From Sva-07 sp963828415 (GTDB lineage: Bacteria; Actinomycetota; Acidimicrobiia; Acidimicrobiales; Ilumatobacteraceae): a stretch of DNA of 64,000 nucleotides. The stretch spans positions 310,001 through 374,000 of the forward strand of contig CAWHEI010000009.1 of NCBI GenBank assembly GCA_963828415.1, read 5' to 3'. Positions 7,898-17,402 of this stretch are shown piece after piece. Below the pieces are notes generated by a model that was given only the letters and a program-made list of their open reading frames with translations, did not search any database and was not told the DNA's origin. Position numbers and translations under genes: made by a program. How positions within the stretch are numbered: position 1 is the first letter of the stretch; every line of letters starts with the position of its first letter.

Positions 7898-8839
7898 GTG
7901 CTCGTCGTGACCGACCTCCAGCGATGCCCGTGGGCTGACGAACGGGCGGTCATCACGATCGGGGCCTACGACGGAGTGCACCTCGGCCATCGAGCGGTCA
8001 TCGACCAGGTGAAGCGGCGTGCTGCCGACATCGGGGCGAAGTCGGTCGTCGTGACGTTCGACCGTCACCCGGCCAGTGTCGTCCGACCCGAATCGGCGCC
8101 GCGGCTGCTGACCGGTTCCGAACAGAAGATGGAGCTGCTCGGATCGACGGGCATCGATGCCGTCGTCGTCGTGCCCTTCGATGCGCACCAGGCCGCCGAA
8201 AGCCCTGAGTCGTTCGTCGACCGGGTGCTGGTGCGATGCCTGCAGACCCGGATCATCGTGGTCGGTGAGGACTTCCACTTCGGGCGGCACCGCGATGGCA
8301 ATGTCGACCTGCTCCGCAAGGTCGGCGTCGACGCCGACTTCGACGTCGAGCCGGTCCAGCTGGTCCAGCGACTCGACGGCATCGACGAACCGATCAGCAG
8401 CACGGCGATTCGTCGGGCGCTCGCCGGCGGCGACATCACCCGCGCCAACTCCATGTTGGGCCGCCCGTACGAAGTGCGTGGCGAGGTGTTCGCGGGCGAC
8501 CAGCGTGGGCGGCTGCTCGGCTTCCCGACGGCGAACGTCGCCGTTCCGTCCGGCATGTGTCTTCCTGCCGATGGTGTGTACGCCGGGATCTACGAGCGTC
8601 CGAACGGTGATGTGCACGGATGTGCGATCAACCTCGGTCGACGACCGACGTTCTACGAGCATGCAGACGCCTCACTGCTCGAGGCGCATCTGCTCGACGT
8701 CGACGTCGACCTCTACGGCGAGACTGCCCGGGTCCGGTTCGAGCACTTCTTGCGAAGTGAGCGCAAGTTCGACGGCGTCGATGCGCTGATCGCGCAGCTC
8801 GGTAACGACGTCGCCCACGCCCGCACGCTGCTCGCCTGA
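7898..8839 (+). CDS. ribF: Bifunctional riboflavin kinase / FAD synthetase
   Basis: RibF phosphorylates riboflavin to FMN and then adenylates it to FAD. The 313-aa protein has an N-terminal nucleotidyltransferase domain (IGAYDGVHLGHRAVIDQVK; later VGEDFHFGRHRDGN and the ISSTAIRRAL motif near residue 165) and a C-terminal flavokinase domain (about 185-305: GRLLGFPTANV, PADGVYAGIY, INLGRRPTF, LLEAHLLD). GTG 7898 is used because the ATP-binding strand follows soon after and a TAGCGT box fits a leaderless start. It closes the nusA-infB-rbfA-truB block. Confidence 0.94.
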   Translation: MLVVTDLQRCPWADERAVITIGAYDGVHLGHRAVIDQVKRRAADIGAKSVVVTFDRHPASVVRPESAPRLLTGSEQKMELLGSTGIDAVVVVPFDAHQAAESPESFVDRVLVRCLQTRIIVVGEDFHFGRHRDGNVDLLRKVGVDADFDVEPVQLVQRLDGIDEPISSTAIRRALAGGDITRANSMLGRPYEVRGEVFAGDQRGRLLGFPTANVAVPSGMCLPADGVYAGIYERPNGDVHGCAINLGRRPTFYEHADASLLEAHLLDVDVDLYGETARVRFEHFLRSERKFDGVDALIAQLGNDVAHARTLLA

Positions 8840-8852
8840 GCAGCCGGGTGCG

Positions 8853-10025
8853 TCAGTTGGCGGGCCAGATCACGACGGCGTCGGCGTAGATCCGATCGAG
8901 GATGTCGCTGAGGTAGTCGGCGGCGGTCGGCGTTTCAGCGTCGCCGAACAGGCCGACCTCGGCGTATGTGTCGAGTTCGTTCTGGAGCGCTGCGGCGTCG
9001 GCGATGCCATAGCCCGTGCCGGCCGGGGTCAGCTCGGAGATCAGCGCAGCGTCGGTGGTCCAGCGGAACACTTCACCTTCAGGTGACAGGAAATTGGGGT
9101 TGCCACCCGAGTTGATCAACTCGACGGCGGTGTTCGCTGCGGCTTCGGGATCGGCGATCGCGTCGGCGAGACCGAGCATCGTGGCGCGCATGAAGTCCTC
9201 TGCAGCTGTCGGGTGCTCGGCGATGAAGTCGGCGTTGCCGTAGATGACGCCGAACGAGCCGGGGATGTCGTAGTCGAGTGGATCGAACAGGTCGAACTCG
9301 ATGCCCGCTCGCTCGAGTGCGCCGGGTTCGTTGCTCTTGTAGCCGGGGAAACCGTCGATCGATTCGATCGCGATGTGTGCCGTCGGGTCGAAGCCGTCGA
9401 GGAGCACCGTCTCGTAGTCCTCGTTCTCGACGAGCCCGGCAGTTGCGAGCATGGCAGCAACGCTGGGAGGCAGCTTGCCCTTCACCCCGATCGTCGAGCC
9501 GGCGAGATCTTCGAGTTCGGTGGCGACGCCCGGCTTGACGATGAGCGAATCGATCGCCGTCGGCCCTTCCACGGCCGTCACGACGAAGTCCGTGTCGTTG
9601 GCGTCAGCGAACGCGACGACCTCGCTGAACGACCCGCCGGATGCGAACTGGGCGTCGTTCTCGGCGACGAGGGGATAGTTGGCGGTCGAGAAACTCGGCG
9701 TGATCTCGACGTCGAGGCACATGTCGTCGTAATACCCGTTGGCGTCGGCGACGATGACGTCGACGATCGAGGCCGTGGCCGCGAAGTCGAACCCGGTGAG
9801 GTAGGTGATGGTGCCGGCGGCCTCGTTCGCTGCGCACCGGTCGGCGGGGAACGCTTCGCCGGCCACGACGTCGGAGGTGCCGCCCGAGGAGACCGGTGTG
9901 GTGGTCACGGCGCTGCTCGTGTCGTCCGTCGCGGTGTCGTCGGTCGACGAGTCGCCGTCGCTGCTGCATGCTGCCAGCACGACGACGGGAGCAAGGGCAA
10001 GCGCAATGGTGGTGCGAAGTCGCAT
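8853..10025 (-). CDS. ABC transporter substrate-binding lipoprotein, NMT1/THI5-like
   Basis: This 390-aa secreted lipoprotein has signal MRLRTTIALALAPVVVLAAC with lipobox LAAC (cleavage before Cys20) and a Ser/Asp/Thr-rich linker. The mature part has the NMT1/SsuA/TauA pattern (periplasmic fold II): ASIVDVIVADANGYYDDMCL, a FASGGSFSEVVAFADAND block and LAGSTIGVKGKLPPSVAAML. The family binds thiamine-pyrimidine precursors, nitrate, sulfonates or taurine. The sequence alone does not fix the ligand; a ThiY-like pyrimidine or a similar small aromatic is possible. It is the last gene of a minus-strand operon behind its ATPase and permease, 81 bases after the permease stop. Confidence 0.82.
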   Translation of the reverse strand: MRLRTTIALALAPVVVLAACSSDGDSSTDDTATDDTSSAVTTTPVSSGGTSDVVAGEAFPADRCAANEAAGTITYLTGFDFAATASIVDVIVADANGYYDDMCLDVEITPSFSTANYPLVAENDAQFASGGSFSEVVAFADANDTDFVVTAVEGPTAIDSLIVKPGVATELEDLAGSTIGVKGKLPPSVAAMLATAGLVENEDYETVLLDGFDPTAHIAIESIDGFPGYKSNEPGALERAGIEFDLFDPLDYDIPGSFGVIYGNADFIAEHPTAAEDFMRATMLGLADAIADPEAAANTAVELINSGGNPNFLSPEGEVFRWTTDAALISELTPAGTGYGIADAAALQNELDTYAEVGLFGDAETPTAADYLSDILDRIYADAVVIWPAN

Positions 10026-10106
10026 CAGTGGTCCAGTTCTCGGGAGGGGAATCGGTAGCCCATGATGTCAGGTCGCATCGTCGTTGACGCAGTCACGAAC
10101 GAGGCG

Positions 10107-10867
10107 TCAGGACCGTTGTGAGGCGTGCCACCTCAGCAGGCTGCGTTCCAGCGCCGAGATGAGCAGCAGCCCGCAGATGCCGAGGAGTGCCGCCGACGTG
10201 ATGGTCGCCCACAGTGTCTCGGCCTGGTTGCTCGCCGCCGCGGTCCGCCCGATCGCGCCGAGTCCGTCTCGGGTGAGCGCCGAGCCCTCGGCGAAATAGG
10301 CGGCGGCGAGGCCGAGACCGAGAGCGAACCGCAACGTGGTGAAGATCGACGGCAGCGATGCCGGCAGACGAAGCCTCCAGAACACCTCCCAGGGGCGGGC
10401 GTCGACGCTGGCGAGCAGCTCTCGAGCGGCTGGGTCGGTGGACTTCATGCCGCCGACCACGCCGAACGTGCACACGGGGAACGCGGTGAAGGCGACCATG
10501 AACAGGATCGTCGGCGTTCCTCCGTCGAGCCACAACACGACGGAGGTGATGTATGCCACCCACGGCGTGACGAGGATGAGGATCAGGACAGGTTGCGTCG
10601 CCTCTTCGATGAACCGCGACGACGCCATCACCGCGCCGACCACGATCGCACACGCCATCGCGATCGAGAGGCCGACGATCATGTGCCAGGCAGTGGTGAC
10701 GGCGTTCGACCAGTAGAAGCTGGGCGCCTCGGCCAGTTGGCTGATGATCTCCGACGGCGGCAGCAGCACGAATCGGCGAATGTCGAACACCTGAACGGCG
10801 ACCTCCCACAGCACGCAGAACGTCACAATGCCGACGATGGGGGCGACGATGCGTCGAACGCTTGGGC

Positions 10868-10871
<4 letters not shown>
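10107..10871 (-). CDS. ABC transporter permease, SsuC/TauC/ThiX type
   Basis: A 254-aa inner-membrane permease with about six TM helices starts at GTG 10871 (MSPSVRRIVAPIVGIVTFC). The BPD_transp_1 coupling region is recognisable at ARELLASVDARPWEVFWRL, the EAA-type loop, followed by RLPASLPSIFTTLR. The GTG overlaps the TGA of the upstream ATPase gene (GTGA), so translation is coupled. The longer open frame upstream is out-of-frame sequence inside the ATPase gene and was dropped. It pairs with the NMT1-type binding protein downstream. Confidence 0.85.
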
Positions 10872-11632
<761 letters not shown>

Positions 11633-11686
11633 GACGAGCGAGCGTACTTGCGAGGTGGTGCTCCGCTGGGCCTGTTCGCGGTTCCG

Positions 11687-11715
11687 TTGTGGAGTGTCAG
11701 ACCTGCCCGTAGCAT
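11687..11715 (+). promoter_or_regulatory. Probable rpsO promoter
   Basis: TTGTGG (11687-11692) and TAGCAT (11710-11715) are spaced by exactly 17 bp. The start point would be near 11722, leaving a leader of about 93 bases before rpsO, long enough for S15 feedback control as known in other bacteria. Confidence 0.5.
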
Positions 11716-11814
11716 TGCGAGGTCCGTTCGGGCTGGGTTCTCCGGCTCGGGCGAGATGCACACGGGTGCCGTCCGGCATCCGGTGCGACCTCCGACGAAG
11801 AAGGCGACACACTC

Positions 11815-12093
11815 ATGGCTGACATTGCCGACACCACGCCGAACACCACGGCGACCATCGAGAAGTACCGCACGCACGAGACCGACACCGGCTCGCCCGA
11901 GGTGCAGATCGCGCTGCTCACCGAGCGCATCACGCACCTCACCGAGCACCTCAAGGTCCACAAGAAGGACCACCACAGCCGTCGTGGCCTGCTGATGCTC
12001 GTCGGCCGTCGCCGTCGCATGCTCGACTACGTCAAGAAGATCGACGTCGAGCGCTACCGCAAGATTCTCGCCGATCAGGGCCTCCGCCGCTGA
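11815..12093 (+). CDS. rpsO: 30S ribosomal protein S15
   Basis: S15 is a primary 16S rRNA-binding protein at the 30S platform. The 92-aa product matches the family in length and motifs: DTGSPEVQIALLTERI, LTEHLKVHKKDHHSRRGLL and LVGRRRRMLDYVKK. ATG 11815 is the only sensible start. The gene is followed by a hairpin (12100-12125). In most bacteria pnp comes next; here a 2.5-kb gene sits between them. Confidence 0.96.
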   Translation: MADIADTTPNTTATIEKYRTHETDTGSPEVQIALLTERITHLTEHLKVHKKDHHSRRGLLMLVGRRRRMLDYVKKIDVERYRKILADQGLRR

Positions 12094-12099
12094 TCGAAG

Positions 12100-12125
12100 T
12101 TCCCCCGGGTCCACCACCGGGGGAA
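12100..12125 (+). terminator. Hairpin terminator after rpsO
   Basis: TTCCCCCGG (12100-12108) and CCGGGGGAA (12117-12125) form a perfect 9-bp stem with an 8-base loop, starting seven bases after the rpsO stop. There is no U-tract, so it may act as an RNA 3' stabiliser or an L-shaped terminator. Confidence 0.6.
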
Positions 12126-12171
12126 TTCACGATGCGTCGACGCGGACAGCTCGGGACGAGGACCGTTCGCC

Positions 12172-12177
12172 TACATT
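12172..12177 (+). promoter_or_regulatory. Putative -10 box for a leaderless fusion gene
   Basis: TACATT lies seven bases before ATG 12185, and no ribosome binding site is present. It lies just after the rpsO hairpin, consistent with separate transcription. Confidence 0.35.
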
Positions 12178-12184
12178 GACCGCC

Positions 12185-14704
12185 ATGGCGGTCGAACGTG
12201 CTCCACGGGTTCTCTACGTCGCCCTCGATGCCTGCGACCCCGAGCTGATGCTCGAGTTCGCCGCTACGGGACGTTGCCCGGCACTCGCTGACCTGTTGCG
12301 AGATGGTGCATTGGCGGAGACGGTGGCACCGTCGGGTACCTACGTCGGATCGTCGTGGATGACGATAACCACCGGGACCGACGTGGGAACGCACCGATAC
12401 TGGAATTGGGTCCAGGTCGACCCGGCGACGTATCAACTTCGAGCGACCACACCGCGCGAGGCGCGGGGTCGACCGTTCTGGGAAGTGATCTCGGAGGCCG
12501 GGCGCCGGGTCGCAGTGCTGGACATCCCGCACTGCGATGTTCCGGAGTCGTTCAACGGTGTGGTGCTCAAGGAGTGGGGGTGTCACGACCGCCACGACGG
12601 GACTGCCAGCTTCCCGGCAGATCTGCTGGACGAACTCGACCGAACAGTGGGACGCCACCCCGTTGGTTGCCGGAGCCACCCGGCTGGTGACGAGGCGTTC
12701 GCCCCCTGCGACTACACGCTACGATCCGGGAGCCACCGTTGCGCCGACGAGGAGCGTCAACTGCTCGACTTGCTCCGGGGCGGTGTCGATGCAAAGCGGC
12801 GGGCGTCTCTGCAGATCCTCGGTCAGGAGCCCTGGGATCTCTTCGCCGTTGCGCTCGGGGAAGGCCACTGCGTGGGCCACCAGTTCTGGCATGTTCACGA
12901 CCCGAGTCACCCGCGTCACGACCCAACTGTCCGAGCGAGCCTCGGCGATCCCATCGAGGACGTGTATCGCCGGCTCGACGCAACGCTCGGCGATCTGATC
13001 GCCCGGACCGGACCGGACACCACCGTCTACCTGCAGATGAACCACGGGATGGGTCCGCATTTCGACGGCGCACATCTGCTCGATCAGATGCTCGAACGCA
13101 TCGACCGTTCGTTGGAGTCGCAGTTCGAGCCGGGAACGTGGTCTCGCACCGGCCGGAAGCTGTATGCCGCCAGCCCTCGTCGGCTGCGAGGAGTGGCTCG
13201 GAGCGTGCTGGCAGGGGCGGCGAGGGTGAAGGCCCGGATCGGTCCGCCGGTCGCCGTCGGTGCCGTGGGCCCACGACCCGACCGAAGGTTCTTCCAGGTG
13301 CCCGGCAACACGTCGGTTGGTGCGATCCGCTTCAACGTCGTCGGCCGCGAGGCGTTGGGGATCGTCGCTCCCGGGGCCGAGCTCGACCGGCTGTGCCATG
13401 ACGTGACGAGGGCACTGCTCGACGTCATCGACATCGACTCCGGACGGCCATTCGTGCGCGCCGTGATGCGGTCGGAAGAGGTCGTCCAGCGGAGCGCGGA
13501 CGACCACCTTCCCGACCTGTTCGTCGAATGGGAACGGTCGTCGCTCGTCGAACGGGTGTGGTCGCCGATGACCGGGACGGTGGTCGCCGCGTACGATCAC
13601 TGGCGAACCGGCGATCACCACGATCGGGGCATGCTCGTCGCTCGTGGTCCGGGAATCGTGGGTGGTCGTCGTCACGGGCAGATCACGCTCGACGATGTCG
13701 CCCCGACACTGGCCGCTGCACTCGGGGTCGAACTCCCGGGGGAGCACGGACGGGTCTACTGGGACCTCGTGGGCGCCGCCGGCGTGACGTCCGTGCGCGA
13801 CGCCGCCGTGCGGGAGACCGCCGAGGTCGAACGCGGACGCGTCGAGGCTGCAGAACGCGACGCCGCCGAACTCCGACAACGGCTCGAGGTCACTGAACAC
13901 GACACCGCCGAACTCAGACAACGGCTTGAGGCCACCGAACGCGATGGGCTGATCGCAACGACCATGGCGTGGCTGGCGCAGCAGCCGGTGCTCGACGACG
14001 TCGCCGTCTCGGTCGTGACCCCCACGCACAAGCGGCCTGAGCCCCTGCGCGAGGCGATCGGCTCGGTCATGGCGCAGTGCCATCAAACGTGGGAGATGCT
14101 GGTCGTTGACGACGGCAGTAACACGGCGGCCGACGTCGTGGCGGAGTTCGACGATCCCCGCCTCCGTCTGATCGAAGTCGAACACGGTGGTGTCTGTCGT
14201 GCTCGGAACGTCGCCCTTGATCACGCCAAGGGTGATGTCATTGTGTACCTCGACGACGACAACCTGCTGGATCCTTCATGGCTTCACGCAGTTGCGTGGG
14301 CATTCCGGAACAACCCCGACACGTCCGTCCTCTACGGCGCTCGCGTGCTCGACGTGCCACGTGGGCACGGAGATGCCCGCGACAGCTTGCCCTGGGTGCA
14401 ATTCAACCCGTTCGATCGCGCAGCGTTGGAGCAGGACAACTTCGCCGACATGGGCGTAATCGCACATCGCTCCGATGTCGATGCGCGGTTCGACGAATCG
14501 CTCATCGAGTGCGGTGACTGGGACTTCTTTCTGAGTCTGACCGAGCATGTTCGGCCACTCGAGCTGCCGTCCGTTGCGTTTTACTACCGCACCCACCTGA
14601 CTGACCGTCTGACAGGAATGCAGCCCAATGACGCCTCGGTCGTGCGCGACAAGTGGCGACGACATCCATCGTCGAATCACCGATCCGCGGCCGAATCCCG
14701 GTAA
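12185..14704 (+). CDS. Alkaline-phosphatase-fold phosphodiesterase fused to family 2 glycosyltransferase
   Basis: This 839-aa protein has two enzyme parts. Residues about 8-535 resemble type I phosphodiesterase/nucleotide pyrophosphatase of the alkaline phosphatase superfamily: LYVALDACDPELML (metal Asp), the GTYVGSSWMTITTGTDVG nucleophile region, VYLQMNHGMGPHFDGAH, and later DHHDRGMLVARGPG and DDVAPTLAAALGV. Residues about 545-590 are a heptad-like stretch with repeated ERDAAELRQRLE units, probably a coiled coil. From about 608 comes a GT2 domain: VSVVTPTHKRPEPLREAIGS, LVVDDGSN and the DxD site VYLDDDNLLDP. No signal peptide or TM segment is seen. It separates rpsO from pnp. The substrate is unknown; a role in surface glycans is only a guess. 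Confidence 0.75.
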   Translation: MAVERAPRVLYVALDACDPELMLEFAATGRCPALADLLRDGALAETVAPSGTYVGSSWMTITTGTDVGTHRYWNWVQVDPATYQLRATTPREARGRPFWEVISEAGRRVAVLDIPHCDVPESFNGVVLKEWGCHDRHDGTASFPADLLDELDRTVGRHPVGCRSHPAGDEAFAPCDYTLRSGSHRCADEERQLLDLLRGGVDAKRRASLQILGQEPWDLFAVALGEGHCVGHQFWHVHDPSHPRHDPTVRASLGDPIEDVYRRLDATLGDLIARTGPDTTVYLQMNHGMGPHFDGAHLLDQMLERIDRSLESQFEPGTWSRTGRKLYAASPRRLRGVARSVLAGAARVKARIGPPVAVGAVGPRPDRRFFQVPGNTSVGAIRFNVVGREALGIVAPGAELDRLCHDVTRALLDVIDIDSGRPFVRAVMRSEEVVQRSADDHLPDLFVEWERSSLVERVWSPMTGTVVAAYDHWRTGDHHDRGMLVARGPGIVGGRRHGQITLDDVAPTLAAALGVELPGEHGRVYWDLVGAAGVTSVRDAAVRETAEVERGRVEAAERDAAELRQRLEVTEHDTAELRQRLEATERDGLIATTMAWLAQQPVLDDVAVSVVTPTHKRPEPLREAIGSVMAQCHQTWEMLVVDDGSNTAADVVAEFDDPRLRLIEVEHGGVCRARNVALDHAKGDVIVYLDDDNLLDPSWLHAVAWAFRNNPDTSVLYGARVLDVPRGHGDARDSLPWVQFNPFDRAALEQDNFADMGVIAHRSDVDARFDESLIECGDWDFFLSLTEHVRPLELPSVAFYYRTHLTDRLTGMQPNDASVVRDKWRRHPSSNHRSAAESR

Positions 14705-14848
14705 GCTCGCAGCCGGAGTCGGAACGTCCGACCCCGCAACATGAGCGAACCGTTGTCGGTTGCCGGTTGCTGAATCCGAACCGCCGCCCTGCCGGGTTGA
14801 CGCGATGTCGGGTTGACCAACTGGGAACCGGCCGATCGCTCCAGAGGC

Positions 14849-14868
14849 GCACTCCCGAGGGGGAGTGC
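14849..14868 (+). promoter_or_regulatory. Leader hairpin before the pnp ribosome binding site
   Basis: GCACTCCC (14849-14856) pairs with GGGAGTGC (14861-14868) across GAGG, ending six bases before AAAGGAG (14874-14880). In E. coli, pnp autoregulates through a leader hairpin cut by RNase III; this one could play a similar part. The rest of 14705-14848 shows no clear promoter beyond two GGGTTGAC direct repeats. Confidence 0.4.
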
Positions 14869-14885
14869 ACACGAAAGGAGCCCTT

Positions 14886-17336
14886 GTGGCTGACCCAATC
14901 ATCGTGTCCGGACCCGTGTCCGGAACCGAGAAGACCCTGACCTTCGAGACGGGCAAGTTCGCCCCCCAGTCGATGGGTGCCGTGGTGGCATCGATCGGTG
15001 GCACGAAGGTCCTCACCACCGCCAACGCCGCCAAGAGCGTGCGTGACGGAGTCGACTTCTTCCCCCTGACGGTCGACGTCGAGGAGCGGGCGTACGCCGC
15101 CGGCAAGATCCCCGGCTCGTTCTTCCGTCGTGAAGGCCGTCCGACCGAGGACGCCATCCTCACCTGCCGTCTCACCGACCGGCCGCTGCGCCCGTCGTTC
15201 CCCGACGGTTTCCGCAACGAGACCCAGGTCGTCACGACCGTCATGGGCGCCGACCAGATCAACCCGCACGACGTGCTGTCGATCAACGCCGCTTCGGCTG
15301 CGCTGATGATCTCGGGCATCCCGTTCGAGGGCCCGATCGGCGCCATCCGCATGGCCTACAGCCAGAGCGGCGAGTGGATCCCGCACCCCACCTACGAAGA
15401 GGCCGAGAACGGCACCTTCGAGCTGGTCGTTGCCGGCCGTGAACTCGACAACGGCGACGTCGCCGTGATGATGGTCGAGGCCGGCGGTTCCGAGAACGCG
15501 TTCTACTACTACGACGACGGCGCCAAGAAGGTCACCGAAGAAGTCCTCGCCGACGGCCTCGACGCCTGCAAGGTGTGGATCAAGGAGTCGATCGGCCTGC
15601 AGCGTCAGCTCGTCGCGTCGGTCATCGCGACCAACGGCCCGATCGCCCCGATGAAGTGGACGCCGGTCCTCGACTACACGCCGGAGATCTTCGCCGCCGT
15701 CGAGAAGGCCGGCAGCGACAAGCTCGCCCCGGTCATCACGATCGCCAACAAGTCCGAGCGCAACGAAGCGACCGACGCAGTCACGGCCGAGATCGTCGCC
15801 GAGCTGTGCGGCTCCAAGGACGAGCCGGGCGAGTTCGCCGGACAGAACGGGATGGTCAAAGAGGCTGTTCGTTCGCTCAACAAGAAGCTGATGCGTGCCC
15901 GCGTCGTCAACGAGGGCGTCCGTATGGACGGCCGTGGCGTCGCTGATCTGCGCCCGATCTCCGCCGAGACCGGTGCACTGCCGACCGCGCACGGCTCCGG
16001 CCTGTTCCAGCGTGGCGAGACCCAGGTCATGACCGTGCTCACGATGGCGATGCCTCGGATGAACCAGATGATCGACTCGCTGTCGCCGAACGACACCAAG
16101 CGGTACCTGCACCACTACAACATGCCGCCGTGGGCCAACGGTGAGACCGGCCGTGTCGGCTCGCCGAAGCGTCGCGAGATCGGCCATGGTGCGCTCGCCG
16201 CCCGTGCGGTCCTGCCCGTCATCCCGAATCAGGAAGACTTCGCGTACACGCTGCGCCTCGTCTCCGAGGTCATGTCGTCGAACGGTTCGACGTCGATGGC
16301 GTCGGTGTGCGCCTCCAGCCTCGCGCTGATGGACGCCGGTGTACCCACCAAGGGTCACGTGTCCGGCATCGCCATGGGCCTCATCTACGAAGACGGCAAG
16401 TACATCACGCTGACCGACATCCTCGGTTCCGAGGACGCCTTCGGCGACATGGACTTCAAGGTCGCCGGTACCGAGGACGCCATCACGGCGCTGCAGCTCG
16501 ACACGAAGATCGACGGCATCCCCGCCGACGTGCTCGCTGCTGCACTCGCCCAGGCCCGCGTCGCTCGCCTCGAGATCCTCGAGGTCATGAACGCCTGCAT
16601 TCCGCAGAGCCGTGACGAGGTCGCCGAGACCGCACCGAAGATCTCCACGATCTACATCCCGCTCGACAAGGTCGGCGAAGTGATCGGCCCGAAGGGCAAG
16701 GTCATCAACACGATCCAGCAGGAGACCGGAGCCGACATCGGCGTCGACGACGACGGTGCCCGCGGCATCGTCACCATCGGTGCGGTCGAGGCATGGCGCA
16801 TGGAAGAGGCGAAGGCAGCGATCCTCGCGATCGTCGACCCGCCCAAGGCCGAGCTCGACAAGGTCTACATGGGCCGCGTCGTCAACATCACCAAGTTCGG
16901 TGCGTTCGTCAACATCCTGCCGGGCCGCGACGGCCTCGTGCACATCTCGAAGCTGGGTGGCGGCAAGCGCATCAACTCGGTCGAGGACGTGCTCGAGCTG
17001 GGCCAGGAGATCGAGGTCCGCGTCGAGGAGATCGACGACAAGGGCAAGGTCAGCCTGACCCCCGCCGGTGACCCGCCTCCCGTCAAGGAGGGCGCCTCGT
17101 CCGGTTCGTCGAACAACGGCGGCGGCGATCGCGAGCGTGCGCCCCGCAAGGAGCGCTCGAACGATGCCGACAAGGCGCCCGCGAGCTCGGGTGGCGGCGT
17201 CGACGTCGTCGAAGTGAGCTTCGAGGACAGCTTCGATGCACAGCTCGCCGACGAACTCGGCGATCTCGGCCCGAAGTCGGAGCGCCCGTCGGGTGACAAC
17301 GGTGGTCGCAGCAGCGGTCGTCGTCGCCACCGCTGA
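14886..17336 (+). CDS. pnp: Polyribonucleotide nucleotidyltransferase (PNPase)
   Basis: PNPase degrades RNA 3' to 5' by phosphorolysis and can add tails. The 816-aa protein has the first RNase PH domain (GGTKVLTTANAAKSVRDG; IPGSFFRREGRPTEDAIL), a linker helix domain, the second RNase PH domain (from about 345, MDGRGVADLRPIS; HGSGLFQRGETQ), KH (about 587, IYIPLDKVGEVIGPKGK) and S1 (about 660, YMGRVVNITKFGAFVNILPG). It ends in a Gly/Ser/Arg-rich tail. GTG 14886 has AAAGGAG five bases upstream, so I prefer it to the earlier GTG 14865. Its TGA is the first three bases of a REP1 unit. Confidence 0.96.
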   Translation: MADPIIVSGPVSGTEKTLTFETGKFAPQSMGAVVASIGGTKVLTTANAAKSVRDGVDFFPLTVDVEERAYAAGKIPGSFFRREGRPTEDAILTCRLTDRPLRPSFPDGFRNETQVVTTVMGADQINPHDVLSINAASAALMISGIPFEGPIGAIRMAYSQSGEWIPHPTYEEAENGTFELVVAGRELDNGDVAVMMVEAGGSENAFYYYDDGAKKVTEEVLADGLDACKVWIKESIGLQRQLVASVIATNGPIAPMKWTPVLDYTPEIFAAVEKAGSDKLAPVITIANKSERNEATDAVTAEIVAELCGSKDEPGEFAGQNGMVKEAVRSLNKKLMRARVVNEGVRMDGRGVADLRPISAETGALPTAHGSGLFQRGETQVMTVLTMAMPRMNQMIDSLSPNDTKRYLHHYNMPPWANGETGRVGSPKRREIGHGALAARAVLPVIPNQEDFAYTLRLVSEVMSSNGSTSMASVCASSLALMDAGVPTKGHVSGIAMGLIYEDGKYITLTDILGSEDAFGDMDFKVAGTEDAITALQLDTKIDGIPADVLAAALAQARVARLEILEVMNACIPQSRDEVAETAPKISTIYIPLDKVGEVIGPKGKVINTIQQETGADIGVDDDGARGIVTIGAVEAWRMEEAKAAILAIVDPPKAELDKVYMGRVVNITKFGAFVNILPGRDGLVHISKLGGGKRINSVEDVLELGQEIEVRVEEIDDKGKVSLTPAGDPPPVKEGASSGSSNNGGGDRERAPRKERSNDADKAPASSGGGVDVVEVSFEDSFDAQLADELGDLGPKSERPSGDNGGRSSGRRRHR

Positions 17337-17368
17337 TTACAACAGGGGTCAGACCCGCGATGTAATCG
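17334..17368 (+). repeat. REP1 unit after pnp
   Basis: A 35-bp copy identical to the 6472 unit, in the same orientation relative to the gene it follows. Bases 17334-17336 (TGA) are the pnp stop. dapB starts 34 bases downstream. Confidence 0.9.
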
Positions 17369-17402
17369 CGGTCGGTGCTGACGCATCGGCCAGACTGAAC
17401 AC

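Noticed and set aside
14740..14775. Another REP2 copy in the pnp leader (ATGAGCGAACCG)
   Set aside because: Only the left half resembles REP2; the matching right arm CGCTCAT is absent.
14502..17330. Long minus-strand open frame (over 900 codons) opposite pnp
   Set aside because: Composition is that of an antisense shadow and the PNPase match on the plus strand is unambiguous.
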